In this document: in pieces, positions 41,333 through 51,606 of the stretch
Layout of the letters: every line of letters begins with the position of its first letter
Position numbering within the stretch: the stretch's first letter is position 1
Source of the DNA: Mycolicibacterium sp. TY81
GTDB lineage: Bacteria; Actinomycetota; Actinomycetes; Mycobacteriales; Mycobacteriaceae
Length of the DNA stretch: 64,000 bases
Direction: 5' to 3'
NCBI RefSeq assembly: GCF_018326285.1
Contig: NZ_AP023362.1
Location: 5,580,001 to 5,644,000 of the forward strand
Program-made: the position numbers and the translations under genes
Notes under the pieces: generated by a model
Told to the model about the DNA's origin: nothing
Seen by the model: the letters and a program-made list of their open reading frames with translations, nothing else
Database searches by the model: none

Positions 41333-41547
41333 TAAATCCATAATTAACGCTCCTGACGTGGATATTTACGTTGATGGAATATAGACCGCGGTTGATTTGC
41401 GTGCTAGAAACTATTGCCGTTAGTCGCTGAAATCAGCACAACGAAGAACAGCCATGCCGTTATGTCCGCGCGCACACGACAGTTCTGGGCAGTCCGCGGA
41501 TTGCGCGGTGCCACAAGCGGACGTCGTTGCCGAGGAGGGCAAGAACC

Positions 41548-42714
41548 TTGACCAATCCCGTAGTCGTTGCGTATGCGCGAACGCCGTTCACGCGTTCGCT
41601 GGTAGGTGGACTGGCCAACGTTTCCGAGTTCGACCTCGCGAGCACCGTGATCCGCGAGGTCATCAACCGCTCGGGTGTCGACCCCGAACTGATCGACAAC
41701 ATCGTGCTCGGTGAGGTGCTGCAGGGCGGCGGCTGTATCGCCCGCTACTCGGCCCTGGACATGGGCCTGCCGCTGGACACCCCCGCGGTCGCGGTCGGCG
41801 GCTGGTGTGCGTCGGGAATGATGGCGATGCACCAGGCGGTCGCGACCATCAAGGCCGGCATGGGCAAGTGCGTCATCGCCGGCGGTCTGAACACGCCCTC
41901 GGCGTCGCCACTGGCAGGTCCGCACTTCGCGGCCACGGGGATCACCGACACCCAGATCGCCCCGATGCATCCCGGTATCGGTGAGATGCCCGCGCTCGAC
42001 CTGGCCCGGACCCTCGGTGAAGGCACCGCGCGCCAGTTCGGCCTGACGCGTCAAGAGGTCGACGAGTGGTCGGCCCGGGCGCATACGCTGGCCTCCGACG
42101 CGATCGAGGGCGGCGTCCTGGATACCGAGAAGGTTGCGGTAACCGTCGACGGCACAGCGGTGTTCGCCGACGAGCTGCCGTGCCGCGAATTCAACATGAC
42201 CAACCTGTCCGCACTGACGTCGTTCCTCGGCGAGGACTGCACGGTGACGCCCGGCAATCAGACGGGCCTGACCGACGGCGCCGCCGCGATGATGATCTGC
42301 GACCCCGACTTCGCCGGCGTCCACGGTCTGACGCCGCTGGCCGAGATCATCGGCTGGTCGGTCGTGGGCTCAGAACCCGAGCGCGCCACCGATGCGGCCA
42401 TCACCGCTACCCGGCGGGCCCTCGACGGCGCCGGCATCAGCACCGAAGCCGTCGACCTCTACGACGTCCACGACTCCTACGCCTCGATCGGCATCGCCTA
42501 CGAGCGGTCGCTGGACATCAGCCGCGACCGGCTCAACGTGCACGGCGGCGGCCTGGCACTCGGCCACCCCTACGGCGCCTCCGGTACCCGCGTGGCCGGC
42601 ACCCTGATCAACGAACTGCAGCGCCGCGGCGGCGGCATCGGCGCCGGCGCGATCGTCAGCGCGGGTGGTCTGGGTGCCGCCGTCGTCCTCAACGTCTTCC
42701 CGCCGGCGGCGTGA
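41548..42714 (+). CDS. Thiolase-family protein (acetyl-CoA acetyltransferase/lipid-transfer type)
   Basis: 388 residues from a TTG start with GAGGAGG about eight bases upstream. The nucleophilic cysteine is in VGGWCASGMMAMHQ and the histidine motif in GGGLALGHPYGASGTR. The second catalytic cysteine, normally in CxGGGxG near the C-terminus, is replaced: the sequence reads VSAGGLG. Loss of this base usually means altered or absent Claisen chemistry, as in SCP2-type thiolases and steroid side-chain-degrading thiolases, though these differ in other motifs. It is first in a four-gene set with MMPL, SDR and epimerase genes; gap to MMPL is seven bases. Confidence 0.85.
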   Translation: MTNPVVVAYARTPFTRSLVGGLANVSEFDLASTVIREVINRSGVDPELIDNIVLGEVLQGGGCIARYSALDMGLPLDTPAVAVGGWCASGMMAMHQAVATIKAGMGKCVIAGGLNTPSASPLAGPHFAATGITDTQIAPMHPGIGEMPALDLARTLGEGTARQFGLTRQEVDEWSARAHTLASDAIEGGVLDTEKVAVTVDGTAVFADELPCREFNMTNLSALTSFLGEDCTVTPGNQTGLTDGAAAMMICDPDFAGVHGLTPLAEIIGWSVVGSEPERATDAAITATRRALDGAGISTEAVDLYDVHDSYASIGIAYERSLDISRDRLNVHGGGLALGHPYGASGTRVAGTLINELQRRGGGIGAGAIVSAGGLGAAVVLNVFPPAA

Positions 42715-42721
42715 CGCGCCG

Positions 42722-44938
42722 ATGCTCGATCTGATCTCGCGCGTGGTGATCGCCGCGCCCAAGCGAATTCTCCTGGCGACCGTCGTCCTGATGTCGTTGT
42801 TCGGCGTGCTGTCCGCGCCTGTTGCGGACCTGCTCGGCGCCGGTGGCTTCACCGACCCCGACGCCCAGTCGAACCGCGCCAACAAGGTCCTCACCGAAGA
42901 GTTCCACCGCGGCTTCGTCAACCTCAATCTGCTGGTGCAGGCGAAAGAGCCGGTGACGTCGGCCCCGGTGCGGGCGCAGGTGGACCGGCTGGTCACCGAA
43001 CTGCGCGGCACCGAGCACGTCGCGCGCGTGCTGTCGCCGTTCGAGGCGCCGGATCCGGTCGCGGCCGGTCTGGTGAGCAAGGACGGGCGCTCGGCCCTGG
43101 TCATCGCCTTCATGGACGGCAACGAGACCACCGGCATCGCGTCCTCCACCGCGCTGGTGGAACGCTATGTCGGGCAACGTGATCCGGGGCTGACCATCTC
43201 GGCGGGCGGGCCGGGTGCCGTGTACTCCGCGGTCAACGAGCAGAGTCGGCACGACCTCACCCTCAGCGAGGCCATCGTGCTGCCGCTGACGTTCCTGGTC
43301 CTGGTGTGGGTCTTCGGTGGTGTCGTCGCCGCGCTGGTGCCGCTCGCGGTCGGGGCCTTCGCGATATCGGGTTCCGTTGCGATCCTGCGGGTTCTGGCCG
43401 AGTTCGTCGACGTGTCGGTGTTCGCGCTCAACCTCGCCGTGGCGCTGGGACTGGCCCTGGCGATCGACTACTCACTGCTATTGGTGAGCAGGTACCGCGA
43501 GGAGATCGGCGACGGGTCCCATCCCGACGAGGCGTTGCGGCGCACCATGCGCACCGCGGGCCGGACGGTGGTGTTCTCGGCGGCCACCGTCGCGCTGTGC
43601 CTCGCGACCATGGCGGTCTTCCCGATGTACTTCCTGCGGTCGTTCGCGTACGGCGCGGTGTCGGTGGTGGCCATGGCGGCTCTTGCGGCGCTGGTCATCA
43701 CGCCCGCTGCCATCCGGCTTGCGGGCAAGCGGATCGGCAAGCCGGGCCGGCGTGGCCCGCTCACCGAATCCCGTTGGTACACCTGGACGCACGCCGTCAT
43801 GCGCCGGCCGCGCATCGCGGCCGCCGTCACGCTGATTCCGCTGGTCATCGTCGGACTACCGTTCCTCAACATCAAATTCGGCTTCCCCGACGACCGCATC
43901 CTGCCGACCACATCGTCGGCCCGGCAGGTGGGCGACCACATGCGCAGTGACTTCACGCAGGACGCCGGCCTGCCGGTGCACATCGTGCTGTTGCACGGCA
44001 ACGGAATCCGAGACAACGCTGCCATCGACGCCTACGCCGCCGAGTTGTCCAAGGTGCCGACCGTGGTCGCGGCGGCCGGGCCGGGTGCCACCTATGCCGG
44101 TGGACGCGCGATCGGACCTGCCGGCCACGAGGCCGGGACCGGGAAAGACGCCAGCTTCCTGACGGTGACCACCACGACGCTGCCGTTCAGCGCGGCGTCG
44201 GACGAAGCGCTGGACCGGCTGCATGCCGTGCCGCCGCCGGTCGGGATGACGCCGCTGTTCACGGGCGCCGCGCAGTCCAACCGCGATGGCGTCGAGGCCA
44301 TCGCCAGCCGGGTGCCGACCATGCTCGGGTTGATCGCGGCGGTGATGTTCGTCCTGCTGTTCCTGCTGAGCGGCAGCGTGATCATCCCGCTGAAGGCGTT
44401 GGTGCTCAACGCTTTATCGCTCACCGCGACATTCGGGGCGCTGGTGTGGATCTTCCAGGAGGGGCACCTCGGCGGGCTGGGCACCACCGTGGTGGGCACC
44501 CTGGTGTCCACCATGCCGGTGCTGATGTTCTGCGTCGCGTTCGGGCTGTCGATGGACTATGAGGTGTTCATCATCGCCCGCATCCGCGAATTCTGGCTTG
44601 CCTCGGACAAATCCGATGCGGCCGGCCGCGAATCGGTGGCTCTCGGCCTGGCCGGAACCGGCCGGATCGTCACTGCCGCGGCGCTCGTCATGGCGATCAC
44701 ATTCGCCGGATTGATCGCTTCGCAGGTGTCGTTCCTGCGCATCTTCGGGTTCGGGCTGGCGGTCGCGATCCTGGTGGACGCCATCGTGATCCGGACCATC
44801 CTGCTCCCGGCCGTCATGGTGCTGCTGGGCAAGGCCAACTGGTGGGCGCCCGCTCCGCTGGCGCGGCTGCATGCCCGCATCGGCCTGAATGAGGGGGCAC
44901 CGTCCAGCAATTCGTCGGTTCCAGCGGAAGTCGGGTGA
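42722..44938 (+). CDS. MMPL-family RND transporter
   Basis: 738 residues with about twelve transmembrane helices and two large extracytoplasmic loops. The proton-relay Asp-Tyr pairs are in GLALAIDYSLLLVSRY (about residues 240-256) and FGLSMDYEVFIIARI (about 610-625). MMPL proteins export lipids or lipid-linked molecules such as trehalose mycolates and siderophores. Unlike MmpL3 it has no long cytoplasmic tail. Placement between a thiolase and two reductase genes, all on one strand, suggests the lipid made or modified by those enzymes is exported. The start ATG follows the thiolase stop by seven bases; the SDR start overlaps its stop by one base. Confidence 0.88.
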   Translation: MLDLISRVVIAAPKRILLATVVLMSLFGVLSAPVADLLGAGGFTDPDAQSNRANKVLTEEFHRGFVNLNLLVQAKEPVTSAPVRAQVDRLVTELRGTEHVARVLSPFEAPDPVAAGLVSKDGRSALVIAFMDGNETTGIASSTALVERYVGQRDPGLTISAGGPGAVYSAVNEQSRHDLTLSEAIVLPLTFLVLVWVFGGVVAALVPLAVGAFAISGSVAILRVLAEFVDVSVFALNLAVALGLALAIDYSLLLVSRYREEIGDGSHPDEALRRTMRTAGRTVVFSAATVALCLATMAVFPMYFLRSFAYGAVSVVAMAALAALVITPAAIRLAGKRIGKPGRRGPLTESRWYTWTHAVMRRPRIAAAVTLIPLVIVGLPFLNIKFGFPDDRILPTTSSARQVGDHMRSDFTQDAGLPVHIVLLHGNGIRDNAAIDAYAAELSKVPTVVAAAGPGATYAGGRAIGPAGHEAGTGKDASFLTVTTTTLPFSAASDEALDRLHAVPPPVGMTPLFTGAAQSNRDGVEAIASRVPTMLGLIAAVMFVLLFLLSGSVIIPLKALVLNALSLTATFGALVWIFQEGHLGGLGTTVVGTLVSTMPVLMFCVAFGLSMDYEVFIIARIREFWLASDKSDAAGRESVALGLAGTGRIVTAAALVMAITFAGLIASQVSFLRIFGFGLAVAILVDAIVIRTILLPAVMVLLGKANWWAPAPLARLHARIGLNEGAPSSNSSVPAEVG

Positions 44939-45912
44939 TGAATCAGATGGAAACCCGCAGTCTGCTGCTGACGGGCGCCACCTCCGGGCTGGGGCTCGGA
45001 CTGGCGAAACGGATCGTGGGAACGCCGGGCTGGCACTGCGTGCTGCCCGTCCGGAACGCCACGCGGGGCGAGGAACTCAAGGCGCTGCTCGGTGAGCGTG
45101 CCGCTGCCGGTACCACCCACATCGTGGTGTGCGACCAGGGTTCACAGGAAAGCGTGCGTCGCGCTGCCGAGGAGATCGCCCGTCTGGTGGCGGACGGCGT
45201 CATCCCGCCGCTCAGCACTGTCGTGCTCAACGCCGCGGTGCTGCGCAACGACGCCCGTGAACTCAGCTCCGACGGTATCGAATTGACCGTCGCCACCAAT
45301 CTTTTCGGCCCGCACGCGTTGCTGGCGCGGATCAGTCCGCAGCTGGCCGCGGATGCCCGGATCATGATCGTCGGGTCCCCGACCATTCGCCAGACGCTGT
45401 TCCAGCGGCTGGCGCGGGTGAAGACCGCGGAATGGCAGCCGCTCGCCGAGCAGTGCCTGCCCAGCGATGACGGTGTCCAGGCCTACGCGCGCACCAAGCT
45501 CGGCCTGTTCTATCTGTCGCGCGCGGCGGGGCAGCTGGTGCCCGAAGGGATGTCCGCGGCGTACTTCGATCCGGGCGTGATGCCGGGCACGAACATCCTG
45601 CGGGAACGCGGCACGTTCAGCCAGGTGTACTGGCGCCGGGTGCTCCCGTACATCGCGTGGACGTTCGGCGGGGTCACCGTCGGCCGCGGTGCGCGGTCGA
45701 TGTCTCCCTATGTGCTGCACCAGAAGTCGATGGGGGACAGCGGCTTCCTGTCGGTCAAATGGGGCAAGCGCGCACCCGCCGTCGACGCCGCGCGGGTGCA
45801 CGAATACTTCGTCGAAGCCAACGACATCACCGGGATCGATGAGGCCGACGCCGCGCCGTGGTGGTCGCAACCGGACCGCCTGCTCGGCCGGCCGGTCGGG
45901 CCGCGCGCCTGA
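44938..45912 (+). CDS. Short-chain dehydrogenase/reductase, protochlorophyllide-reductase-like
   Basis: 324 residues. The cofactor motif TGATSGLGLGLAKR is near the start, the serine region is MIVGSP, and YARTK carries the catalytic Tyr-x3-Lys. The C-terminal part (VYWRRVLPYIAWTFGG) is long and partly hydrophobic, suggesting peripheral membrane contact. It probably reduces or oxidises a hydrophobic substrate. The ATG shares its A with the MMPL stop (TGATG); the next gene starts in the same manner, giving tight coupling through the operon. Confidence 0.85.
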   Translation: MNQMETRSLLLTGATSGLGLGLAKRIVGTPGWHCVLPVRNATRGEELKALLGERAAAGTTHIVVCDQGSQESVRRAAEEIARLVADGVIPPLSTVVLNAAVLRNDARELSSDGIELTVATNLFGPHALLARISPQLAADARIMIVGSPTIRQTLFQRLARVKTAEWQPLAEQCLPSDDGVQAYARTKLGLFYLSRAAGQLVPEGMSAAYFDPGVMPGTNILRERGTFSQVYWRRVLPYIAWTFGGVTVGRGARSMSPYVLHQKSMGDSGFLSVKWGKRAPAVDAARVHEYFVEANDITGIDEADAAPWWSQPDRLLGRPVGPRA

Positions 45913-46910
45913 TGGCACCGCGCAAGTCACTGGTGATGGGAGCCAGTGGCTTCCTCGGCTCGCACGTCACGCGCCAGCTGGTCGAGCGCGGCGACGACGT
46001 CCGGGTGCTGCTGCGGGAGACCAGCTCGACCCGCGGCATCGACGATCTCGACGTCGAGCGTTGCTACGGAGACATTTTCGACGACGACGCCGTGCGGGCC
46101 GCCATGTGCGATCGGGACGTCGTCTTCTACTGCGTCGTCGACGCCCGGGCCATGCTGCCGGACCCGGCGCCGTTGTTCCGGACCAACGTCGACGGACTGC
46201 GGCGGGTACTGGACATCGCGGTGGACGCCGATCTCGACAAGTTCGTGTTCGTCAGCACGATCTGCACCATCGCCGTCAGCGATGACGGCTCCGTCGTCAC
46301 CGAGGACACGCCGTTCAACTGGGCCGACAAGGGTGGCGACTACGTCCGATCACGGCGTGCCGCAGAGCAACTCGTGCTGGATGCGGTGGCGCAGCGGGGG
46401 CTGCCGGCCGTCGCGATGTGTGTGTCGAACACCTATGGCCCGCGGGACTGGCAGCCGACGCCGCACGGCGAGATCGTGGCGCGTACCGCGGCCGGCCGGA
46501 TGCGGTTCTATGCCGCTGATGCGGCCGCGGAAGTGGTCGGTATCGAGGACGCCGCCCGGGCGCTGCTGCTGGCTGCCGAGCACGGCCGCGTCGGTGAGCG
46601 CTACATCATCTCGGAGAGCTACCTGCCGCTGCGCACCATCCTCGAGACGGCGGCCGACGAAACCGGTGTGCGGCCACCACGATTCGGGGTGCCCAAGGCC
46701 GCGATGTACGCCGGTGCCTACGCCACGGAGCCGCTGCGCGCGGTGCGCCCGGGCAAGATTCCGCCGCTGGTCACCATCACGCGGCTACTGCACATGACGT
46801 CGCCGGCCGACAACAGCAAGGCGCGGCGGGAGCTGGGCTGGGAACCGGAGCCGACGGTGAACGCGATTCGCCGCGCGGCCCGGTTCTACGCCGACAATCA
46901 GTTGGTCTGA
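45912..46910 (+). CDS. NAD-dependent epimerase / 3-beta-HSD-like reductase
   Basis: 332 residues of extended SDR type. The Rossmann motif is GASGFLGSHV at about residues 8-17. The catalytic tyrosine is in YVRSRRAAE, where the usual Y-x3-K reads Y-x3-R, so the catalytic lysine seems replaced by arginine. The rest is like dihydroflavonol reductase and 3-beta-hydroxysteroid dehydrogenase (NTYGPRDW, GIEDAARALLLAAE, RRELGWEPEPTVNAIR). It is last in the plus-strand set and overlaps the convergent SnoaL gene by 13 bases. Activity with Arg in place of Lys is uncertain. Confidence 0.82.
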   Translation: MAPRKSLVMGASGFLGSHVTRQLVERGDDVRVLLRETSSTRGIDDLDVERCYGDIFDDDAVRAAMCDRDVVFYCVVDARAMLPDPAPLFRTNVDGLRRVLDIAVDADLDKFVFVSTICTIAVSDDGSVVTEDTPFNWADKGGDYVRSRRAAEQLVLDAVAQRGLPAVAMCVSNTYGPRDWQPTPHGEIVARTAAGRMRFYAADAAAEVVGIEDAARALLLAAEHGRVGERYIISESYLPLRTILETAADETGVRPPRFGVPKAAMYAGAYATEPLRAVRPGKIPPLVTITRLLHMTSPADNSKARRELGWEPEPTVNAIRRAARFYADNQLV

Positions 46911-47320
46911 TCGGCCGGCTGCTCGAACTTCATGGCCTCGAGGTTCCAGTACCCGCGCAGGTTGGTGATGAGCCCCTCGGCATTGACCTTGTAGGTGAAC
47001 ACGCCGCGGACGCTGGCCACGAAGCCGTTCGGAAATTCGGTGCGCAGCACCAGGATGTAGGCGATCTCGTCGGGCGAGCTCGACGGGAACGTCTCCTCGC
47101 ACGTCACCGTCAGCTGGTTCGGGCCGATGTTGGTGTCGTAGAAGGCGGCCAGCGCCTCCTTGCCCTTCACTCCCGTGCCGTCGGGGTTGGTGACGGCCTC
47201 GCCGATCGGATCTTCGACGACGATGTCGTCGGCCATCAGGGCAAGCCAGCCCTCGCGGTCGTGGCTCTGCACGCACCGCCACGACGACTGCGAGGCGATG
47301 ACAACAGGATTGTCGGACAA
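46898..47320 (-). CDS. SnoaL/NTF2-like protein, ketosteroid-isomerase type (Rv0760c-like)
   Basis: 140 residues of the cone-shaped alpha+beta NTF2 fold. SQSSWRCVQSHDREGWLALM and DDIVVEDPIG match M. tuberculosis Rv0760c closely as I recall it, which was shown to bind steroids in a ketosteroid-isomerase-like pocket but not clearly to isomerise them. Start: TTG at 47320 was preferred over an ATG 21 bases upstream since AGGAGG lies seven bases before it. It precedes nothing on the same strand, and follows a hairpin that separates it from adhB. Probably a steroid-binding or isomerising partner of the adjacent P450 modules. Confidence 0.85.
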   Translation of the reverse strand: MSDNPVVIASQSSWRCVQSHDREGWLALMADDIVVEDPIGEAVTNPDGTGVKGKEALAAFYDTNIGPNQLTVTCEETFPSSSPDEIAYILVLRTEFPNGFVASVRGVFTYKVNAEGLITNLRGYWNLEAMKFEQPADQTN

Positions 47321-47345
47321 GGGTTTTCCTCCTACAGACAACGCC

Positions 47346-47378
47346 GAGTCGGCCTGGGACGTCCCCCCAGGCCGACTC
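47346..47378 (-). terminator. Hairpin terminator after adhB
   Basis: A perfect 13-bp GC-rich stem (GAGTCGGCCTGGG and its complement) with a 7-base loop, starting 14 bases after the adhB stop. There is no clear T tract, as is common for mycobacterial terminators, so it might be a regulatory stem. It also lies just upstream of the SnoaL gene. Confidence 0.6.
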
Positions 47379-47391
47379 AGCGAAAGTGGGT

Positions 47392-48522
47392 TCAGCGGTC
47401 GGCGTCGGTGTACCGGATGACGCCGCGGATGTTGCGGCCCTCCAGCATGTCCTGGTAGCCCTCGTTGATCTGCTCCAGCTTGTACTGGCGCGTGACCATG
47501 TCGTCGAGGTTGAGGCGGCCGGCCTTGTACATGGCCAGCAGCGACGGGATGTCGTGGTGCGGGTTGCCGCCGCCGAAGATGGTGCCCTGTAGGCGCTTCT
47601 GCATCAGCGTCAGCATCGACAGGTTGAGCTTCACGTCCAGGCTGGCCATGTTCGCGACCGCCGTCACCACGCAGGTGCCGCCCTTGCTGGTGATGTTGAG
47701 GTAGTTGTCGATGTCCTCACCGTGCAGCTCACCGACGGTGACGATGGTCTTGGTGGCCATGCGGCCTTCGGTGACCTCCGCGACGCCCGCCATGGCGCTG
47801 TAGATGTCGGGGTAGGCGTGCGTGGCGCCGAACTTCAGGGCGTTGTCCCGTTTGAACTCAACGGGATCCACGACGAACACGTTGCGGGCACCGGCATTGA
47901 GCGCACCCTGGAGGGCACCCGTGCCGACGCCGCCGACGCCGACGATGCAGACGTCGTCACCGGGGCGGACGTCGCCGCTGCGGACCGCCGAGCCGTAGCC
48001 GGTGGTGACGCCGCAGCCGACCAGGCAGGCGACCTCGAAGGGGATGGTGGGGTCGATCTTCACGACGGAGCTCTTGTGCACCACCATGTACGGGCTGAAG
48101 GTGCCCAAGAGGGTCATCGGGATCACCGGCGTGCCGTCGGCGGCATGCACGCGGTTGGTGCCGTCGGACACCGCGGTGCCGGTCAACAGGTACATGCCCA
48201 GGTCGCACAGGTTGCGCATACCGGCCTGACACGACGGGCACTCGCCACACGACGGGATGAACGACAGCACGACGTGGTCGCCGACGGCGATGTGGTCCAC
48301 ACCGGGGCCGACCTCGACCACGATGCCGGCGCCTTCATGGCCGCCGAGCACCGGGAAACCGGCCATCGGGATGTCGCCGGTCACCAGGTGGTGGTCCGAG
48401 TGGCACATGCCCGAGGCTTCCATCTGGATCTTGACCTCGTCCTTGACGGGGTCACCGATCTCGATCTCCTCGATCGACCACGGCTGGTTGAACTCCCAGA
48501 TGAGAGCACCTTTTGTCTTCAC
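47392..48522 (-). CDS. adhB: Zinc-containing alcohol dehydrogenase AdhB
   Basis: 376 residues of the medium-chain dehydrogenase family. The catalytic zinc ligands are Cys and His in SGMCHSDHHLVTG and GGHEGAG; the structural zinc ligands are four Cys in CGECPSCQAGMRNLC. The coenzyme motif is VGVGGVGTGALQGA. The counterpart in M. tuberculosis is Rv0761c (adhB). It oxidises an alcohol or reduces an aldehyde, perhaps a P450 product. A KstR-type site lies 17 to 30 bases upstream of its start, so it is likely a single gene under sterol control, and a hairpin follows it. Confidence 0.96.
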   Translation of the reverse strand: MKTKGALIWEFNQPWSIEEIEIGDPVKDEVKIQMEASGMCHSDHHLVTGDIPMAGFPVLGGHEGAGIVVEVGPGVDHIAVGDHVVLSFIPSCGECPSCQAGMRNLCDLGMYLLTGTAVSDGTNRVHAADGTPVIPMTLLGTFSPYMVVHKSSVVKIDPTIPFEVACLVGCGVTTGYGSAVRSGDVRPGDDVCIVGVGGVGTGALQGALNAGARNVFVVDPVEFKRDNALKFGATHAYPDIYSAMAGVAEVTEGRMATKTIVTVGELHGEDIDNYLNITSKGGTCVVTAVANMASLDVKLNLSMLTLMQKRLQGTIFGGGNPHHDIPSLLAMYKAGRLNLDDMVTRQYKLEQINEGYQDMLEGRNIRGVIRYTDADR

Positions 48523-48538
48523 CGCACGTGCCTTCCAC

Positions 48539-48552
48539 TAGAACCTGTTTCA
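48539..48552. promoter_or_regulatory. KstR-type operator upstream of adhB
   Basis: TAGAACCTGTTTCA matches TnnAACnnGTTnnA at all fixed positions and begins 17 bases upstream of the adhB start. It lies in the 93-base gap between adhB and the Rv0762c-like gene, giving adhB its own promoter. Confidence 0.75.
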
Positions 48553-48615
48553 GTTAGCGTAGAGGGAAAAGTTACGTTCGTCACACCCCACCCCCAATAA
48601 CTGCTCGGCCGGTTT

Positions 48616-49179
48616 TCACCAGATCGGGACGGGAGCCTCGCCCAGGGGGTAGTAACCCGGCAGCTGCTCGCCGGCCAGGCTGCGCTGGATGCGCTGCTGC
48701 ATGCCCTTCGACAGTTTTCCGGCCGTCATCAGGTCCAGGTAGAGCTTCTGCACGTGGCCGAAGTCGAAGAAATCGCGCTGCCAGGCGATCTTCGGTTCGC
48801 CGTCGACGTTCTCCAGCCGGAACCAGCTGCCGCCGATGCCGTAGATCTCGCGCGCGGGGGCCGAGGCGTCGTCCGGATCTGTCACGACCTGCTTCCAGAA
48901 GCCGACGACCTCACCCTGCTTGTCGTCGATCACCACGCGCTGGTACGGGTATTTCCAGCCTTCGAGGCCCTCCATCTCCAAACCCAGGGCGATGTCGCGG
49001 ATTTCGGCCTTGCCGAGGCACATGACGTCCTCTTTGGGGCCGATGTTCCAGCCGTACGTGGCGTCGTCGGTGTAGAAGTCGGCCATCGGCTTCCAGTCGC
49101 CGGCCGCCTCGGCGTCACGGTTGACCTGCAGCCACCGCTCGACCCACTCTTCGAGTTGTTCGCGGGGGAATGACGTCAT
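48616..49179 (-). CDS. Conserved mycobacterial protein, NTF2/SnoaL-like (Rv0762c-like)
   Basis: 187 residues. The order of secondary structure (WVERWLQVNRDAEAAGDWKPMADFY, split here by sense) then beta strands with GWNIGPKEDVM and DGEPKIAWQRDFFDFG fits an NTF2-type fold, with a small C-terminal helical part ending GYYPLGEAPVPIW. No active-site motif can be named. It follows the ferredoxin gene by 17 bases in the cyp51 operon; the M. tuberculosis counterpart is Rv0762c. Function unknown, but the setting argues for a role with the sterol P450s. Confidence 0.82.
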   Translation of the reverse strand: MTSFPREQLEEWVERWLQVNRDAEAAGDWKPMADFYTDDATYGWNIGPKEDVMCLGKAEIRDIALGLEMEGLEGWKYPYQRVVIDDKQGEVVGFWKQVVTDPDDASAPAREIYGIGGSWFRLENVDGEPKIAWQRDFFDFGHVQKLYLDLMTAGKLSKGMQQRIQRSLAGEQLPGYYPLGEAPVPIW

Positions 49180-49196
49180 TGTCTTGTCCTTTGTTT

Positions 49197-50751
<1,555 letters not shown>

Positions 50752-50755
<4 letters not shown>

Positions 50756-51606
50756 TTGTCTTCCTTGCTCCTCGCGTCCGCGGGTTCCGGCATTCCTTCC
50801 TCGCCCAACGCGAGCGACTGACGTTCCTTGGCTTCGGCCAGCGGCGCCTCGGGCTGCAGTTCCATGTTGGCGATGAACCCGCCGCGCGGGGTCTCGGCGA
50901 CGAACGTGATGGCACGGGCCAGGTCGGCCGCGCGCAGGAAGTAGCTGTGCCGGGCCTGGCCCCACTTGGCCCAATCCTCAAGGGCCGGGCCGATTTTCTC
51001 GGCAGGCAGGCTCCAGCCCATGGACGTCATGGTCGGGCCGGGGTGCACCACCGAAGCGCGGACGCCCGTGCCTTCCAGCTCCATCTGGAGGTTGGTGACC
51101 ATCGCGACCAGCCCGGCCTTCGCGGCACCGTAGGCGCCCATGTGCGGGCGCTGGCGCAGCGCCACGTCGGAGCCGACGAAGATCAGGTCGCCGCGGCGGC
51201 GCTCGACCATGCCGTCGAGAACGGCGCGCGCCATCCGGTTGGCGCCGACCAGGTGAATCTGCAGCTGCTCGGCGAACTCGTCGGTGCTCATCTCGTGCAG
51301 CCGGCCGAAGTTGGTGTCACCGGCGCCGGTGACCAGGACCTCGATGTCGCCGAGCGCGGCCGTCGCCTTGGCGACGAAGTTCTCGACCGACGCGGTGTCG
51401 GTGACGTCCAGCGGCAGCGCGACCGCTTCTCCGCCTTCGGCTTTGATCTGGTCGACGAGTTCCTGACACTTCTCCACCCGGCGGGCGCCGAGCGCGACCG
51501 GGAAGCCGCGCGCGGCGAGCGCGGTCGCCGTCGCGGCGCCGATGCCCGACGAGGCGCCGGCCACGATGGCGGGCCGGCGGGCGGGGTGTGGTTCGAAACG
51601 GGCCAT
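50752..51606 (-). CDS. Short-chain dehydrogenase/reductase (Rv0765c-like)
   Basis: 284 residues. TGxxxGxG-type cofactor loop AGASSGIGAATATAL (about residues 17-31), serine region FVGSDVAL and YGAAK with the catalytic Tyr and Lys. The C-terminal extension (about 40 residues, acidic and lysine-rich) is beyond the usual SDR core. It sits between cyp123-like and cyp51, sharing junctions with both, and is likely the partner that oxidises or reduces the hydroxylated sterol. Counterpart of M. tuberculosis Rv0765c. Confidence 0.92.

Larger units (their letters stand above)
41087..41547. other. 461-base divergent control region with KstR-type boxes
   Basis: No credible gene is seen here. It holds a perfect 14-bp palindrome at its left end, a second pair of KstR-type matches at about 41309-41332, and AT-rich stretches (41300-41420) that contrast with the 65 to 70 percent GC around. 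It separates the minus-strand thioesterase set from the plus-strand thiolase set. The thiolase start has GAGGAGG at 41532 upstream. Confidence 0.7.

Noticed and set aside
41404..42324. Minus-strand frame over the thiolase start and control region
   Set aside because: No family or start site; the thiolase is clear on the plus strand.
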